Shown: positions 1 through 7,743, counted from the first letter of the stretch. The stretch: 39,174 nt of DNA from an uncultured Eubacteriales bacterium (GCA_934401725.1 CAKRSS010000016.1:1-39174), one strand, 5' to 3'. Notes: a model not told the origin generated them from the letters alone. Translations and numbers: made by a program.

Positions 1-518
1 CAGTAAGAGCCTACCTGCTCAATCAGAGACAGGGAACTCAGTCCACACTCACCCGCGGTGAGGTTTCCGGCGGTGGCAAGAAGCCCTGGAGACAGAAGGG
101 CACCGGCAGAGCCCGTCAGGGTTCCACCCGTTCGCCTCAGTGGACGCACGGCGGTATCGCTCTCGGCCCCAAGCCCAGAAGCTACCGCACCGGCATGAAC
201 AAGAAGACCAAGAGAGTTGCGCTGTACAGCGCGCTGTCTGCTAAGGTTGCCGCAGGCGACCTCATCGTTATCGACGAGATCAAGTGCGACGCTTACAGCA
301 CCAAGACCATGGTCAGCATGCTGAATGCTGTCGGGTCTGACAGAAAGGCTCTCGTTGTACTGCCCGCTGTTGACGCAAAGGTCATCAAGTCCTGCGCGAA
401 CATCGCCGGCGTACAGACCGCACTCTACAACACCATCAACGTGTACGATATCCTCAATGCTGACAAGTTCATCATTGCTAAGGAAGCGGTCAAAATGCTT
501 GAGGAGGTATATGCGTAA
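1..518 (+). CDS. rplD: 50S ribosomal protein L4, 5' end cut by the window edge
   Basis: L4 binds 23S rRNA and lines the peptide exit tunnel. The reading frame is open from base 3, so 171 residues are visible of a protein that is usually about 207 long. The visible part begins before the conserved tunnel loop, where GGGKKPWRQKGTGRARQG is clear, and it ends with the usual C-terminal half at TAA 516-518. An internal ATG at 195 gives a shorter reading, but the conserved L4 sequence runs straight through upstream of it, so it is not the start. The stop overlaps the start of rplW by one base (TAATG), which suggests translational coupling. Genes for S10 and L3 would be expected just outside the left edge. 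Confidence 0.96.
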   Translation, partial: VRAYLLNQRQGTQSTLTRGEVSGGGKKPWRQKGTGRARQGSTRSPQWTHGGIALGPKPRSYRTGMNKKTKRVALYSALSAKVAAGDLIVIDEIKCDAYSTKTMVSMLNAVGSDRKALVVLPAVDAKVIKSCANIAGVQTALYNTINVYDILNADKFIIAKEAVKMLEEVYA

Positions 519-940
519 TGAGTAGAATGGCACAGGACATTATCATTGCTCCCGTCATTTCCGAGGAGAGCTTCGCTCAGATGTCCGGCGAGAAGAACAA
601 GGTACGCAAAGACCCCAAGGATGTAATGAAGTCCGACAGATATAAGAACAAGGTTGCCCGCGCCGAGAAGGCCGGCAAGACCGTGCGCGAGCCGCTTGCT
701 CCCGCTCCCATCTGCAAGAAGTACGTCTTCAAGGTTGACAGAAAGGCTACCAAGCCCGAGGTTGCGGCCGCAGTTGAGGAACTGTTCAACGTCAGCGTCA
801 AGGATGTCAACATCATCAACATGAAGAGAAAGCCCAAGAAGATGGGCGTTCATGAGGGTTACACCTCTGCCTGGAAGAAAGCGATCGTCACGCTCACCGC
901 TGAGTCCGAGACCATCGAGTTCTTCGAAGGTATGAACTGA
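518..940 (+). CDS. rplW: 50S ribosomal protein L23 with a lysine-rich insertion
   Basis: L23 sits at the exit of the peptide tunnel and docks trigger factor, SRP and the translocon. The N-terminus (AQDIIIAPVISEESFAQM) and the part from KKYVFKVDRKATK to TIEFFEGMN match the family well. The protein is 140 residues against about 96 for a usual bacterial L23. The excess is one block at about residues 26-66 (bases 593-715), placed between the first helix and the following strand. The block is rich in Lys, Arg and Asp and ends in a Pro-Ala stretch. It is in frame with no sign of a frameshift. The ATG at 518 overlaps the rplD stop. Confidence 0.96.
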   Translation: MSRMAQDIIIAPVISEESFAQMSGEKNKVRKDPKDVMKSDRYKNKVARAEKAGKTVREPLAPAPICKKYVFKVDRKATKPEVAAAVEELFNVSVKDVNIINMKRKPKKMGVHEGYTSAWKKAIVTLTAESETIEFFEGMN

Positions 941-959
941 TAGGGGAGGTTGAAGCAGA

Positions 960-1790
960 ATGCCTACAATTAAGTATAAGCCGACTACCCCGGCAAGAAG
1001 AAATATGACCGTCCCGACCTTCGAGGAGATTACCAAGTATACCCCCGAAAAGTCGCTGACCGTCATCAAGAAGAAGAATGCCGGCCGCAACAGCTACGGC
1101 CGCATCACCGTCCGTCACAGAGGCGGCGGCAACAAGACCAAGTACAGAATCATCGATTTCAAGCGTCAGAACACTTCTCCCGCAACCGTTATCGGTGTTG
1201 AGTACGACCCCAACCGCTCCGCCTACATCGCTCTGCTTGAGAATGAGGCCGGCGACAGAAGCTACATTATCGCTCCTCTCGGTCTGACCGACGGCGATAA
1301 GGTTTACTCCGGCGCTGATGCCGACATCAAGCCCGGCAACACGCTGCCTGTTGCTAATATTCCGGTTGGTACCATGATCCACAACATCGAGCTCTACCCC
1401 GGCAAGGGCGCTCAGCTGGCTCGTTCCGCAGGCGTTTTCGCACAGCTCATCGCTAAGGAAAACGGCTCCGCTCAGGTCAGACTGCCCTCCGGCGAGGTCA
1501 GAATCGTTCGCCTGGACTGCAAGGCTACCATTGGTCAGGTTGGTAATATCGAGCATGACACCGTTAAGGTCGGTAAGGCCGGTAAGACCCGTCACAAGGG
1601 CATCCGTCCTACGGTCCGCGGTTCCGTCATGAACCCCTGCGACCACCCTCACGGTGGTGGTGAAGGTAAGTCTCCCGTCGGTCATCCCGGCCCGCTGACT
1701 CCTTGGGGTAAGCCTGCTCTGGGTTATAAGACCAGAAACAAGAAGGCAAGAACCAACAAATTCATCGTGAAACGCAGAAACGCTAAATAA
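960..1790 (+). CDS. rplB: 50S ribosomal protein L2
   Basis: L2 is a 23S rRNA-binding protein needed for subunit association and peptidyl transfer. The 276-residue length is normal. The C-terminal loop that reaches the peptidyl transferase centre is present as NPCDHPHGGGEGKSP, including the conserved histidines; the Cys after NP replaces a residue that is Val in many homologues. A strong ribosome binding site (GGGGAGG at 943-949) lies 10 bases before the ATG. It is followed by rpsS after 14 bases. Confidence 0.98.
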   Translation: MPTIKYKPTTPARRNMTVPTFEEITKYTPEKSLTVIKKKNAGRNSYGRITVRHRGGGNKTKYRIIDFKRQNTSPATVIGVEYDPNRSAYIALLENEAGDRSYIIAPLGLTDGDKVYSGADADIKPGNTLPVANIPVGTMIHNIELYPGKGAQLARSAGVFAQLIAKENGSAQVRLPSGEVRIVRLDCKATIGQVGNIEHDTVKVGKAGKTRHKGIRPTVRGSVMNPCDHPHGGGEGKSPVGHPGPLTPWGKPALGYKTRNKKARTNKFIVKRRNAK

Positions 1791-1804
1791 GGAGGGAATG
1801 TAGA

Positions 1805-2086
1805 ATGAGCAGAAGTCTTAAAAAGGCGCCTTTCGTAGAAGCAAAGCTCTACGCCCGCATTTGCGCCATGAATGAAAAGAACGAGAAGAAAGTTCTCAAA
1901 ACCTGGTCCCGCGCATCTACCATATTCCCTGAATTCGTCGGTCACACGATCGCAGTTCACGATGGTAAGAAGCACGTCCCCGTTTATGTGACTGAGGATA
2001 TGGTCGGTCACAAGCTGGGTGAGTTCGCTCCCACCCGTACCTTCAAGGGCCATGCAGGCTCCAAGACATCCAACAACGGTAAGTAA
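1805..2086 (+). CDS. rpsS: 30S ribosomal protein S19
   Basis: S19 binds 16S rRNA in the head of the small subunit next to S13. The 93-residue product begins MSRSLKKAPFVEAKL and carries the family block PEFVGHTIAVHDGKKHVPVYV in two parts of the middle. The binding site is AGGAGGG at about 1790. A closer ATG at 1798 runs into a stop at once, which leaves 1805 as the start. The order L2-S19-L22-S3 is that of the standard S10 operon. Confidence 0.97.
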   Translation: MSRSLKKAPFVEAKLYARICAMNEKNEKKVLKTWSRASTIFPEFVGHTIAVHDGKKHVPVYVTEDMVGHKLGEFAPTRTFKGHAGSKTSNNGK

Positions 2087-2109
2087 TGCAAAGGGAGGAT
2101 AACATCAAA

Positions 2110-2451
2110 ATGGAAGCAAAAGCATATCTTCGTGATGCCAGACTTTCCCCGCGCAAGGTCAAGTTCGTTCTCGACCTCATCAGAGGTAAGGATGCGGGTG
2201 TCGCTATGGCGATCCTTAAGAACACTCCTAAGGGTTCGTCGCCCTACCTGGTCAAGCTGCTGGGAAGCGCTGTTGCAAACGCTGAACACAATTTTCATAT
2301 GGACACATCCAAGCTCTATGTCTCCGAGTGCTTCGTATGTCAGGGACATATGAAGTACAACAAGCGCACAAGCCCTCGTGCAAAGGGCAGCGCTGACAGG
2401 ATTCTCAGAAGAACCTGCCACGTGACAATAGCTGTCAAGGAAAGAGCATAA
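2110..2451 (+). CDS. rplV: 50S ribosomal protein L22
   Basis: L22 is an early assembly protein whose long beta hairpin lines the exit tunnel; that hairpin tip is recognisable as KRTSPRAKGSADRI. The frame is open from 2086, but the start chosen is the ATG at 2110. It has AGGGAGGA at 2092-2099 at good distance, and gives a normal N-terminus (MEAKAYLRDARLSPRKVK) and 113 residues. A start at 2086 would overlap the rpsS stop and lacks a binding site. Confidence 0.96.
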   Translation: MEAKAYLRDARLSPRKVKFVLDLIRGKDAGVAMAILKNTPKGSSPYLVKLLGSAVANAEHNFHMDTSKLYVSECFVCQGHMKYNKRTSPRAKGSADRILRRTCHVTIAVKERA

Positions 2452-2466
2452 GGAGGGTAAAGCTGA

Positions 2467-3246
2467 ATGGGACAGAAAGTTAATCCCCACGGTCTCCGTG
2501 TGGGCGTAATCAAAGATTGGAGCTCCAAGTGGTTCGTCGAGGACAAAGAGTTCGGCAATACCATCGTCTCCGATTATAACATCAGAAAATTCCTCAAGGA
2601 AACCTTCAAGAACGCAGGCGTTCCCAAGATCGAGATCGAGCGCACATCGAAGCAGGTCAAGGTTACCATTTACTGCGCAAAGCCCGGCATGATCATCGGT
2701 CACGGCGGCTCTGAGAAGGAAAAATACAAGGAAATTCTTAAGGAAATGCTGGGCAAGGAAGTCAGACTCGACGTTGTCGAGGTCAGACAGCCCGACCTCA
2801 ATGCACAGCTGGTCGCAGAGAACATCGCTTCTCAGCTCGAGAGACGTATCTCCTTCCGCCGTGCAATGAAGATGGCTATCCGCAACACCATGCGTCTTGG
2901 CGCTAAGGGTATCAAGATATCCTGCGGAGGACGTCTGGGCGGTGCCGAGATTGCCCGTACCGAGCACTACCACGAGGGTACTATCCCGCTGCAGACACTG
3001 AGAGCCGACATCGACTACGGTTTCTGGGAGGCTAATACCACCTACGGTAAGATCGGCATCAAGGTCTGGATCTACATCGGCGAGGTTCTCAACGATGTCA
3101 ACAGACAGGGCTACAACCCCAGAGATAACCGCGACCGCAGAGATCGCAGAGACAACCGCGACCGCAGAGACAACCGCGGTGATCGCAGACCTCCCCGCGA
3201 CGGTGCGCGTTCCGACAGAGCTCCCAGAGAAGGAGGCAAGAAGTAA
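2467..3246 (+). CDS. rpsC: 30S ribosomal protein S3 with an Arg/Asp repeat tail
   Basis: S3 binds 16S rRNA in the head at the mRNA entry site and helps unwind mRNA. The KH-type RNA-binding segment is visible around GMIIGHGGSEKEKYKE, and the C-terminal S3 domain follows (RRISFRRAMKMAIRNTMR, then GRLGGAEIARTE). The 259-residue product is longer than the usual 210-220. From about residue 219 it is a low-complexity tail of RDNRDR-like units encoded by imperfect 18-27 base tandem repeats at 3121-3187, followed by a Pro/Arg/Gly-rich end. The binding site is AGGAGGG at 2452-2458. Confidence 0.97.
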   Translation: MGQKVNPHGLRVGVIKDWSSKWFVEDKEFGNTIVSDYNIRKFLKETFKNAGVPKIEIERTSKQVKVTIYCAKPGMIIGHGGSEKEKYKEILKEMLGKEVRLDVVEVRQPDLNAQLVAENIASQLERRISFRRAMKMAIRNTMRLGAKGIKISCGGRLGGAEIARTEHYHEGTIPLQTLRADIDYGFWEANTTYGKIGIKVWIYIGEVLNDVNRQGYNPRDNRDRRDRRDNRDRRDNRGDRRPPRDGARSDRAPREGGKK

Positions 3247-3248
3247 AA

Positions 3249-3665
3249 ATGTTAATGCCTAAGAGAGTTAAGTTCCGTCGCGTACAGCGCGGCAGACTTA
3301 AGGGTAAGGCCACTCGCGGCAATACCATCAGCAACGGACGTTTCGGTCTTGTCGCTCTGGAGCCCGCCTGGATTACCAGCAATCAGATTGAAGCAGCCCG
3401 TATCGCTATGACTCGTTACATCAAGCGTGGCGGTAATGTCTGGATCAAAATATTCCCCGACAAGCCCATCACCGAGAAGCCTGCTGAGACCCGAATGGGT
3501 TCCGGTAAAGGTTCTCCTGAGTACTGGGTTGCCGTGGTCAAGCCGGGCAGAGTGCTGTTTGAAATGGACGGCGTTGAGGAGAACGTAGCCCGCGAGGCTA
3601 TGCGTCTTGCCGGCCACAAGCTGCCTATCAAGACCAAGTTCATGGTAAAGGAACAGGAGGCATAA
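3249..3665 (+). CDS. rplP: 50S ribosomal protein L16
   Basis: L16 shapes the A-site tRNA pocket of the large subunit. The product is 138 residues and begins MLMPKRVKFRRVQRGRLKG, close to the usual MLLPKRVKYRR start, so the ATG at 3249 is preferred to the ATG at 3255. The binding site lies inside the end of rpsC (AAGGAGGC near 3230). Only two bases separate the two genes, which suggests coupled translation. Confidence 0.97.
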   Translation: MLMPKRVKFRRVQRGRLKGKATRGNTISNGRFGLVALEPAWITSNQIEAARIAMTRYIKRGGNVWIKIFPDKPITEKPAETRMGSGKGSPEYWVAVVKPGRVLFEMDGVEENVAREAMRLAGHKLPIKTKFMVKEQEA

Positions 3666-3669
3666 AGTC

Positions 3670-3861
3670 GTGAAAATCAGTGAAATAAGAGCACTTTCCG
3701 TTGACGAGCTCAACGCCAAGCTCAAAGAACTCAAGACCGAGCTTTTTAACCTCCGTTTCCAGCTTGCGATCAATCAGCTTGAAAACACAAATCGTATTCC
3801 CGAGGTCAAGCGTGACATCGCGCGCGTAATGACCATCCTTTCTGAAAAGAAGGACGCATAA
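3670..3861 (+). CDS. rpmC: 50S ribosomal protein L29, GTG start
   Basis: L29 is a small two-helix protein near the tunnel exit beside L23. The 63-residue product (MKISEIRALSVDELNAKL at its start, then the ELFNLRFQLA core) is of normal length. It starts at GTG 3670 with AGGAGG at 3655-3660 inside the end of rplP. No ATG is available in the conserved N-terminal part. Confidence 0.95.
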   Translation: MKISEIRALSVDELNAKLKELKTELFNLRFQLAINQLENTNRIPEVKRDIARVMTILSEKKDA

Positions 3862-3873
3862 GGAGGACAGGTC

Positions 3874-4131
3874 ATGGAAGAAAGAAATCTCAGAAAGACC
3901 CGTGTCGGTATCGTCGTCAGCGACAAGATGGATAAGACCGTCACCGTTGCCATCGAGGATAACGTCAGACACCCCATTTACGGCAAAATCATCAAGCGCA
4001 CCCTTAAAGTCCACGCCAACGACGAGGAAAACGCCTGCGGCATCGGCGATAAGGTCGAGATCATGGAGACAAGACCTCTTTCCAAAACAAAGAGATGGCG
4101 CGTCGTCGAGATCATCGAGAAGGCTAAATAA
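3874..4131 (+). CDS. rpsQ: 30S ribosomal protein S17
   Basis: S17 is a primary 16S rRNA-binding protein with an OB fold. The 85-residue product contains the family blocks RKTRVGIVVSDKMDKTVTV and ETRPLSKTKRWRVVEI. A binding site AAGGAGGA lies just after the rpmC stop. The 58 bases between this gene and rplN hold only a weak five-pair inverted repeat (ATACG and CGTAT near 4151-4167). Confidence 0.96.
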   Translation: MEERNLRKTRVGIVVSDKMDKTVTVAIEDNVRHPIYGKIIKRTLKVHANDEENACGIGDKVEIMETRPLSKTKRWRVVEIIEKAK

Positions 4132-4189
4132 TCAATCCACACACAAAGTAGATACGTCAATATCGTATTGAATCAGGAGGAAAACACAA

Positions 4190-4558
4190 GTGATACAGCA
4201 GCAGTCAATGATGAAGGTTGCCGATAACACCGGTGCAAAAGAGCTGATGTGCATTCGCGTCCTCGGCGGTACAGACCGCCGTTACGCCAACATCGGTGAC
4301 GTCGTGGTCGCTACCGTTAAAAAGGCAGCTCCCGGCGGCGTGGTGAAAAAGGGTCAGGTAGTCAAAGCTGTTATTGTGAGAAGCAGACACGGTATCAAGC
4401 GTGCCGACGGTTCTTACATTAAGTTTGACGAAAACTCCGCGGTAATCATAAAAGAAGATCAGAATCCTACCGGAACCCGTATCTTTGGGCCGGTGGCAAG
4501 AGAGCTTCGTGAGAAGAATTATCTTAAGATTCTTTCTCTGGCTCCCGAAGTACTTTAA
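4190..4558 (+). CDS. rplN: 50S ribosomal protein L14, GTG start
   Basis: L14 sits at the intersubunit face and contacts 16S rRNA helix 14. The 122 residues match the family length exactly. The start is GTG at 4190, giving MIQQQSMMKVADNTGAKEL, with CAGGAGG at 4176-4182. The family end (FGPVARELREKNYLKILSLAPEVL, split here as FGPVARELR then LSLAPEVL) is intact. Confidence 0.97.
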   Translation: MIQQQSMMKVADNTGAKELMCIRVLGGTDRRYANIGDVVVATVKKAAPGGVVKKGQVVKAVIVRSRHGIKRADGSYIKFDENSAVIIKEDQNPTGTRIFGPVARELREKNYLKILSLAPEVL

Positions 4559-4576
4559 TTGAGGAGGAGAAATATC

Positions 4577-4918
4577 ATGAATATCAAAACCGGCGATAAA
4601 GTAGTCCTCCTTACTGGCAAGTACGAGGAAAGAAAAGATAAGAACGGCGAGCTTATCGTCCACAAGGTGGTCGCTGTCTCTCCTAAGGAGGACAAGGTCA
4701 TCGTCGAGGGCGTTAACACCGTTCACAAGCACGTCAAGCCCCGCAAGCAGGGCGAGACCGGCGGCATCGTCGACACCGACGGCGCAGTTTACGCCTGCAA
4801 GGTTGCAGTCGTCTGCCCGAAGTGCGGCAAGGCTGCCAGAGTCGGCCACAAGGTTGACGAAAAAGGTAAAAAGGTTCGCGTAGCTGCTCACAAGAAGTGC
4901 GGCTACCCGGAACTCTAA
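4577..4918 (+). CDS. rplX: 50S ribosomal protein L24
   Basis: L24 is an assembly initiator with an N-terminal KOW motif, seen here as IKTGDKVVLLTGKYEERKDK. The C-terminal zinc-ribbon-like pair VCPKCGKAARVG and HKKCG is present. The frame is open from 4559, directly after the rplN stop, but ATG 4577 is chosen because GAGGAGGAG at 4561-4569 sits at the right distance and the product then has 113 residues and a normal start (MNIKTGDKV). Confidence 0.96.
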   Translation: MNIKTGDKVVLLTGKYEERKDKNGELIVHKVVAVSPKEDKVIVEGVNTVHKHVKPRKQGETGGIVDTDGAVYACKVAVVCPKCGKAARVGHKVDEKGKKVRVAAHKKCGYPEL

Positions 4919-4931
4919 GGGAGGGAAAACA

Positions 4932-5471
4932 ATGGCAAGACTTGGTGATTTCTACAAGGCTGAGGTCGCTCCCGCCCTTATGAAAAAGTATGAGTACAAG
5001 AGCCCCATGCAGATTCCGAAGCTCGACAAGGTTGTTATCAACGTCGGCTGCGGTGATGCAAAGGATAACGCGAAGGTCATCGACAGCGTTCTGAAGGACC
5101 TCGCGATCATCTCCGGTCAGAAGCCCGTGGCGACTGTCGCTAAGAAGTCCGTCGCAAACTTCAAAATCCGTGAGGGCATGAAGATCGGCGCAAAGGTCAC
5201 TCTTCGCGGCGAGAGAATGTACGAGTTTATCGACAGACTGTTCAACTTCGCGCTTCCTCGCGTCCGCGATTTCAAGGGTATCAACCCCAACGCCTTCGAC
5301 GGCAGAGGCAACTACGCTCTCGGCCTCAAGGAGCAGCTGATATTCCCTGAAATCGAGTACGACAAGGTCGACAAGATCCGCGGTATGGATATTTGCTTCG
5401 TCACTACCGCACGCACCGATGAAGAAGCCAAGGAGCTGCTCAAGCTGATGGGCGCTCCCTTCGCAAACTAA
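4932..5471 (+). CDS. rplE: 50S ribosomal protein L5
   Basis: L5 binds 5S rRNA and forms part of the central protuberance. The 179 residues are of family length. The blocks MQIPKLDKVVINVGCGDA near residues 25-42, a RGERMYEFIDRLFNFALPR segment and the NYALGLKEQLIFPEI segment are all visible. The binding site is AGGGAGGG at about 4917-4924. Confidence 0.97.
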   Translation: MARLGDFYKAEVAPALMKKYEYKSPMQIPKLDKVVINVGCGDAKDNAKVIDSVLKDLAIISGQKPVATVAKKSVANFKIREGMKIGAKVTLRGERMYEFIDRLFNFALPRVRDFKGINPNAFDGRGNYALGLKEQLIFPEIEYDKVDKIRGMDICFVTTARTDEEAKELLKLMGAPFAN

Positions 5472-5487
5472 GAGGAGGGACACGGAA

Positions 5488-5673
5488 ATGGCAAAAAAGT
5501 CAATGATACTCAAGCAGCAGAGACCTCAGAAGTACTCCACCCGTGAGTACAACCGCTGCAAGATCTGCGGCCGTCCCCACGCTTATATGCGCAAGTACGG
5601 TATCTGCCGTATATGCTTCCGTAACCTTGCCTACAAGGGCGAGATTCCGGGCGTAAAGAAAGCAAGCTGGTAA
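5488..5673 (+). CDS. rpsZ: 30S ribosomal protein S14, zinc-binding short type
   Basis: S14 completes the head of the small subunit near S3 and S10. This is the short type: 61 residues with a zinc knuckle of Cys24, Cys27, Cys40 and Cys43 (CKICG and CRICF). Zinc-type S14 is the usual form in Gram-positive spc operons and can be replaced under zinc limitation in some species by a Cys-free paralogue; none is seen here. The binding site is GAGGAGGG just before the ATG. Confidence 0.96.
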   Translation: MAKKSMILKQQRPQKYSTREYNRCKICGRPHAYMRKYGICRICFRNLAYKGEIPGVKKASW

Positions 5674-5682
5674 ATACCCCTT

Positions 5683-5760
5683 ACTATCGGAAGGAAACCG
5701 CAAGGTTTAACCACCGATATGCCGCCGGAAAAGCTCCGGCAGCAAGATAATAACTTGCAT
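5683..5760 (+). promoter_or_regulatory. Folded mRNA leader between rpsZ and rpsH
   Basis: The 102-base gap before rpsH is long for this operon and folds well on paper. TATCGG (5685-5690) pairs with CCGATA (5714-5719). Inside it AAACC (5695-5699) pairs with GGTTT (5704-5708) across a GCAA tetraloop. TGCCGCCGGA (5720-5729) pairs with TCCGGCAGCA (5735-5744) with one mismatch. GCAAG (5742-5746) pairs with CTTGC (5754-5758) and overlaps the previous 3' arm, so the last two hairpins cannot form together. A role in feedback control of the spc genes is inference. Confidence 0.45.
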
Positions 5761-5775
5761 AAAGGAGAAAAAACA

Positions 5776-6174
5776 ATGCAAATGTCAGATGTAATCGCCG
5801 ATATGCTCACACGGATCAGAAACGCTAATGACGCTAAGCATCCCACTGTTGACATCCCGGCATCCAAAATGAAGGAATCCATTGCCAAGATTCTCGTTGC
5901 TGAGGGCTACGTTAAGAGCTATCAGATCATCGAGGACGGCAAGCAGGGAGCCATTCGCGTTACCCTTAAGTATCAGGCCGGCAAGCAGAAGGTCATTCGC
6001 GGTATCCGCCGCGTCTCCAAGCCCGGTCTGAGAGTTTACGCCGGCTACGAGGATATGCCCAAGGTCATGAACGGCCTCGGCGTTGCAATCGTTTCCACTT
6101 CCAAGGGTATCATGACCGACAAGCAGGCTCGCGCGCTGAAAATCGGCGGCGAAGTCCTTGCCTTCGTCTGGTAA
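5776..6174 (+). CDS. rpsH: 30S ribosomal protein S8
   Basis: S8 binds the central domain of 16S rRNA, and in some bacteria represses the spc operon. The product from ATG 5776 has 132 residues, the family length, and starts MQMSDVIADMLTRIRNAND. The frame is open upstream to 5719, but AAAGGAG at 5761-5767 fixes the start. The C-terminal STSKGIMTDKQAR and VLAFVW blocks are typical. Confidence 0.97.
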   Translation: MQMSDVIADMLTRIRNANDAKHPTVDIPASKMKESIAKILVAEGYVKSYQIIEDGKQGAIRVTLKYQAGKQKVIRGIRRVSKPGLRVYAGYEDMPKVMNGLGVAIVSTSKGIMTDKQARALKIGGEVLAFVW

Positions 6175-6191
6175 GCGGGAGGTAAAAGGAT

Positions 6192-6764
6192 ATGTCAAGA
6201 ATAGGTAGAATGCCTGTTGTTATCCCCGCCGGTGTTACCGTTACGCTGGATGACAACAATACCGTCACAGTCAAGGGTCCCCTGGGTACCCTTACTGAGA
6301 GCTTCAGCCACCGTATGACAATCAAGGTGGAGGGCAACGAGATTCTCGTCACCCGTCCTACCGACGATAAGGCTGATAAGAGCCTGCACGGACTGACCCG
6401 CGCGCTGATCCACAACATGGTGGTCGGCGTCACTGAGGGCTTCTCCAAGACTCTGGAGATAATCGGTGTAGGTTACAAGGTAGTGCTGCAGGGTCAGACC
6501 CTTCAGCTGTATCTCGGCTACTCGCTCGAGGCCAACGGCCAGCCGCAGGAAAAGTACTGCATCAAGGCTCCCGAGGGCATCAAGTTCGAGGTGCCGGATA
6601 AGATGGCAGTGCCCACGATCATTATCAAGGGTATTGATAAGCAGCTGGTCGGTCAGACCGCCGCGACCATCAGAAGCAAGAGACCTCCTGAGCCTTACCA
6701 TGGCAAGGGCGTCAAGTATAACGATGAGGTCATTCGCCGTAAAGTCGGCAAGACCGGTAAGTAA
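6192..6764 (+). CDS. rplF: 50S ribosomal protein L6
   Basis: L6 contacts the factor-binding region at the base of the L7/L12 stalk. The first domain opens MSRIGRMPVVIPAGVTV, and the second domain ends with the conserved IRSKRPPEPYHGKGVKY. The 190 residues are slightly more than the usual 178-184; the few extra residues fall around residue 115 (LEANGQPQEKYC). The binding site is GGGAGG at 6178-6183. Confidence 0.97.
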   Translation: MSRIGRMPVVIPAGVTVTLDDNNTVTVKGPLGTLTESFSHRMTIKVEGNEILVTRPTDDKADKSLHGLTRALIHNMVVGVTEGFSKTLEIIGVGYKVVLQGQTLQLYLGYSLEANGQPQEKYCIKAPEGIKFEVPDKMAVPTIIIKGIDKQLVGQTAATIRSKRPPEPYHGKGVKYNDEVIRRKVGKTGK

Positions 6765-6783
6765 TTGAAAGGAGTGGAATGAT

Positions 6784-7143
6784 ATGGTTTCAAGAAAAGA
6801 CAGCAATGCAGCTCGTCTCAAGAGACATAAGAGAGTAAGAGCTAAGATTTCGGGTACAGAAGCCCGTCCCCGCCTGTCTGTTTATCGCTCCAACGACCAC
6901 ATCAGTGCTCAGATCATTGATGACGTCAAGGGCATAACTCTTGCAAGCGCGTCCACCCACGAGGCTGGTTTTGAAGGCGCAACAGGCAACAAGGAAGCAG
7001 CAAAGCTCGTCGGCAAAAAGCTCGCCGAGAGAGCAATTGAAAAGGGTATCTCCGAAGTCGTTTTCGACCGCGGCGGCTATCTTTACCACGGACGTGTATC
7101 GGAACTGGCTGCAGGCGCTCGCGAGGGTGGCCTGAAGTTCTGA
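6784..7143 (+). CDS. rplR: 50S ribosomal protein L18
   Basis: L18 binds 5S rRNA together with L5. The 119-residue product has the basic N-terminus, the RPRLSVYRSNDHISAQIIDD segment in its first half, and the conserved end FDRGGYLYHGRV, then a glycine-rich tail. The binding site is AAAGGAGTG near 6769. Confidence 0.96.
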   Translation: MVSRKDSNAARLKRHKRVRAKISGTEARPRLSVYRSNDHISAQIIDDVKGITLASASTHEAGFEGATGNKEAAKLVGKKLAERAIEKGISEVVFDRGGYLYHGRVSELAAGAREGGLKF

Positions 7144-7172
7144 GTCGCAAGACTGAATTCCGGTTTGTACAC

Positions 7173-7195
7173 TGTTCAAATCACAATTTTGAACA
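7173..7195 (+). other. AT-rich hairpin before rpsE
   Basis: TGTTCAAA (7173-7180) and TTTGAACA (7188-7195) form a perfect 8-base inverted repeat around a 7-base loop. It lies in the 69-base gap between rplR and rpsE, just before the AAGGAG binding site at 7201. No T-run follows, so it is not an intrinsic terminator. Confidence 0.4.
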
Positions 7196-7212
7196 AATTT
7201 AAGGAGTAAAAA

Positions 7213-7743
7213 ATGGCTTACAGCAGAAACAACAGACAGGACCGCGAGCCTCGTGCAAAAGAAGAGAACGAGCTTCGCGAGTCTATGGTTGCGCTGAACC
7301 GTGTATCAAAGACAGTCAAGGGCGGTCGTATCGCTCGCTTTGCAGCTATTATGGTTGTGGGCGACGGCAACGGTAACGTCGGCGTCGGACTCGGTAAGGC
7401 AGCAGAAGTCCCCGAAGCTATCCGCAAGGGTATCGAGGACGCAAAGAAAAACATGATCCACGTTTCCCTCAAGGGAACTACCATACCTCACGAGGTAACG
7501 GGTATCTACGGAGCCGGTAAGGTTCTCCTGAAGCCCGCTGCCCCCGGTACCGGTATCATCGCCGGCGGCAAGGTGAGAGCTATTCTCGAGCTGGCCGGTA
7601 TCAAGAATATACGTGCAAAGTGCCTGCGTTCCAACAACCCGACCAACGTTGTCAAGGCTACGATGGAAGGTCTGAAGGCACTCCGTACCGCTGATGAGGT
7701 TGCAAAGATCCGCGACATCAGCGTTGAACAGGTTAAAGGCTGA
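7213..7743 (+). CDS. rpsE: 30S ribosomal protein S5
   Basis: S5 takes part in decoding accuracy at the back of the small subunit. The double-stranded RNA-binding-like N-terminal domain is seen in VNRVSKTVKGGRIARF-like form (ALNRVSKTVKGGRIARF), followed by VGVGLGKAAEVPEAIRKG. The 176 residues are in the normal range. The binding site is AAGGAG at 7201-7206. Confidence 0.97.
   Translation: MAYSRNNRQDREPRAKEENELRESMVALNRVSKTVKGGRIARFAAIMVVGDGNGNVGVGLGKAAEVPEAIRKGIEDAKKNMIHVSLKGTTIPHEVTGIYGAGKVLLKPAAPGTGIIAGGKVRAILELAGIKNIRAKCLRSNNPTNVVKATMEGLKALRTADEVAKIRDISVEQVKG

Noticed and set aside
425..1090. Long open frame on the - strand through rplW and rplB
   Set aside because: It is a shadow of strongly conserved ribosomal genes, without a binding site or family match. 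The same holds for similar antisense frames at 894-1685, 2008-2973 and 4734-5513.
7144..7212. Possible transcription terminator between rplR and rpsE
   Set aside because: The inverted repeat is AT-rich and is not followed by a T-run. The gene order shows the operon continuing.
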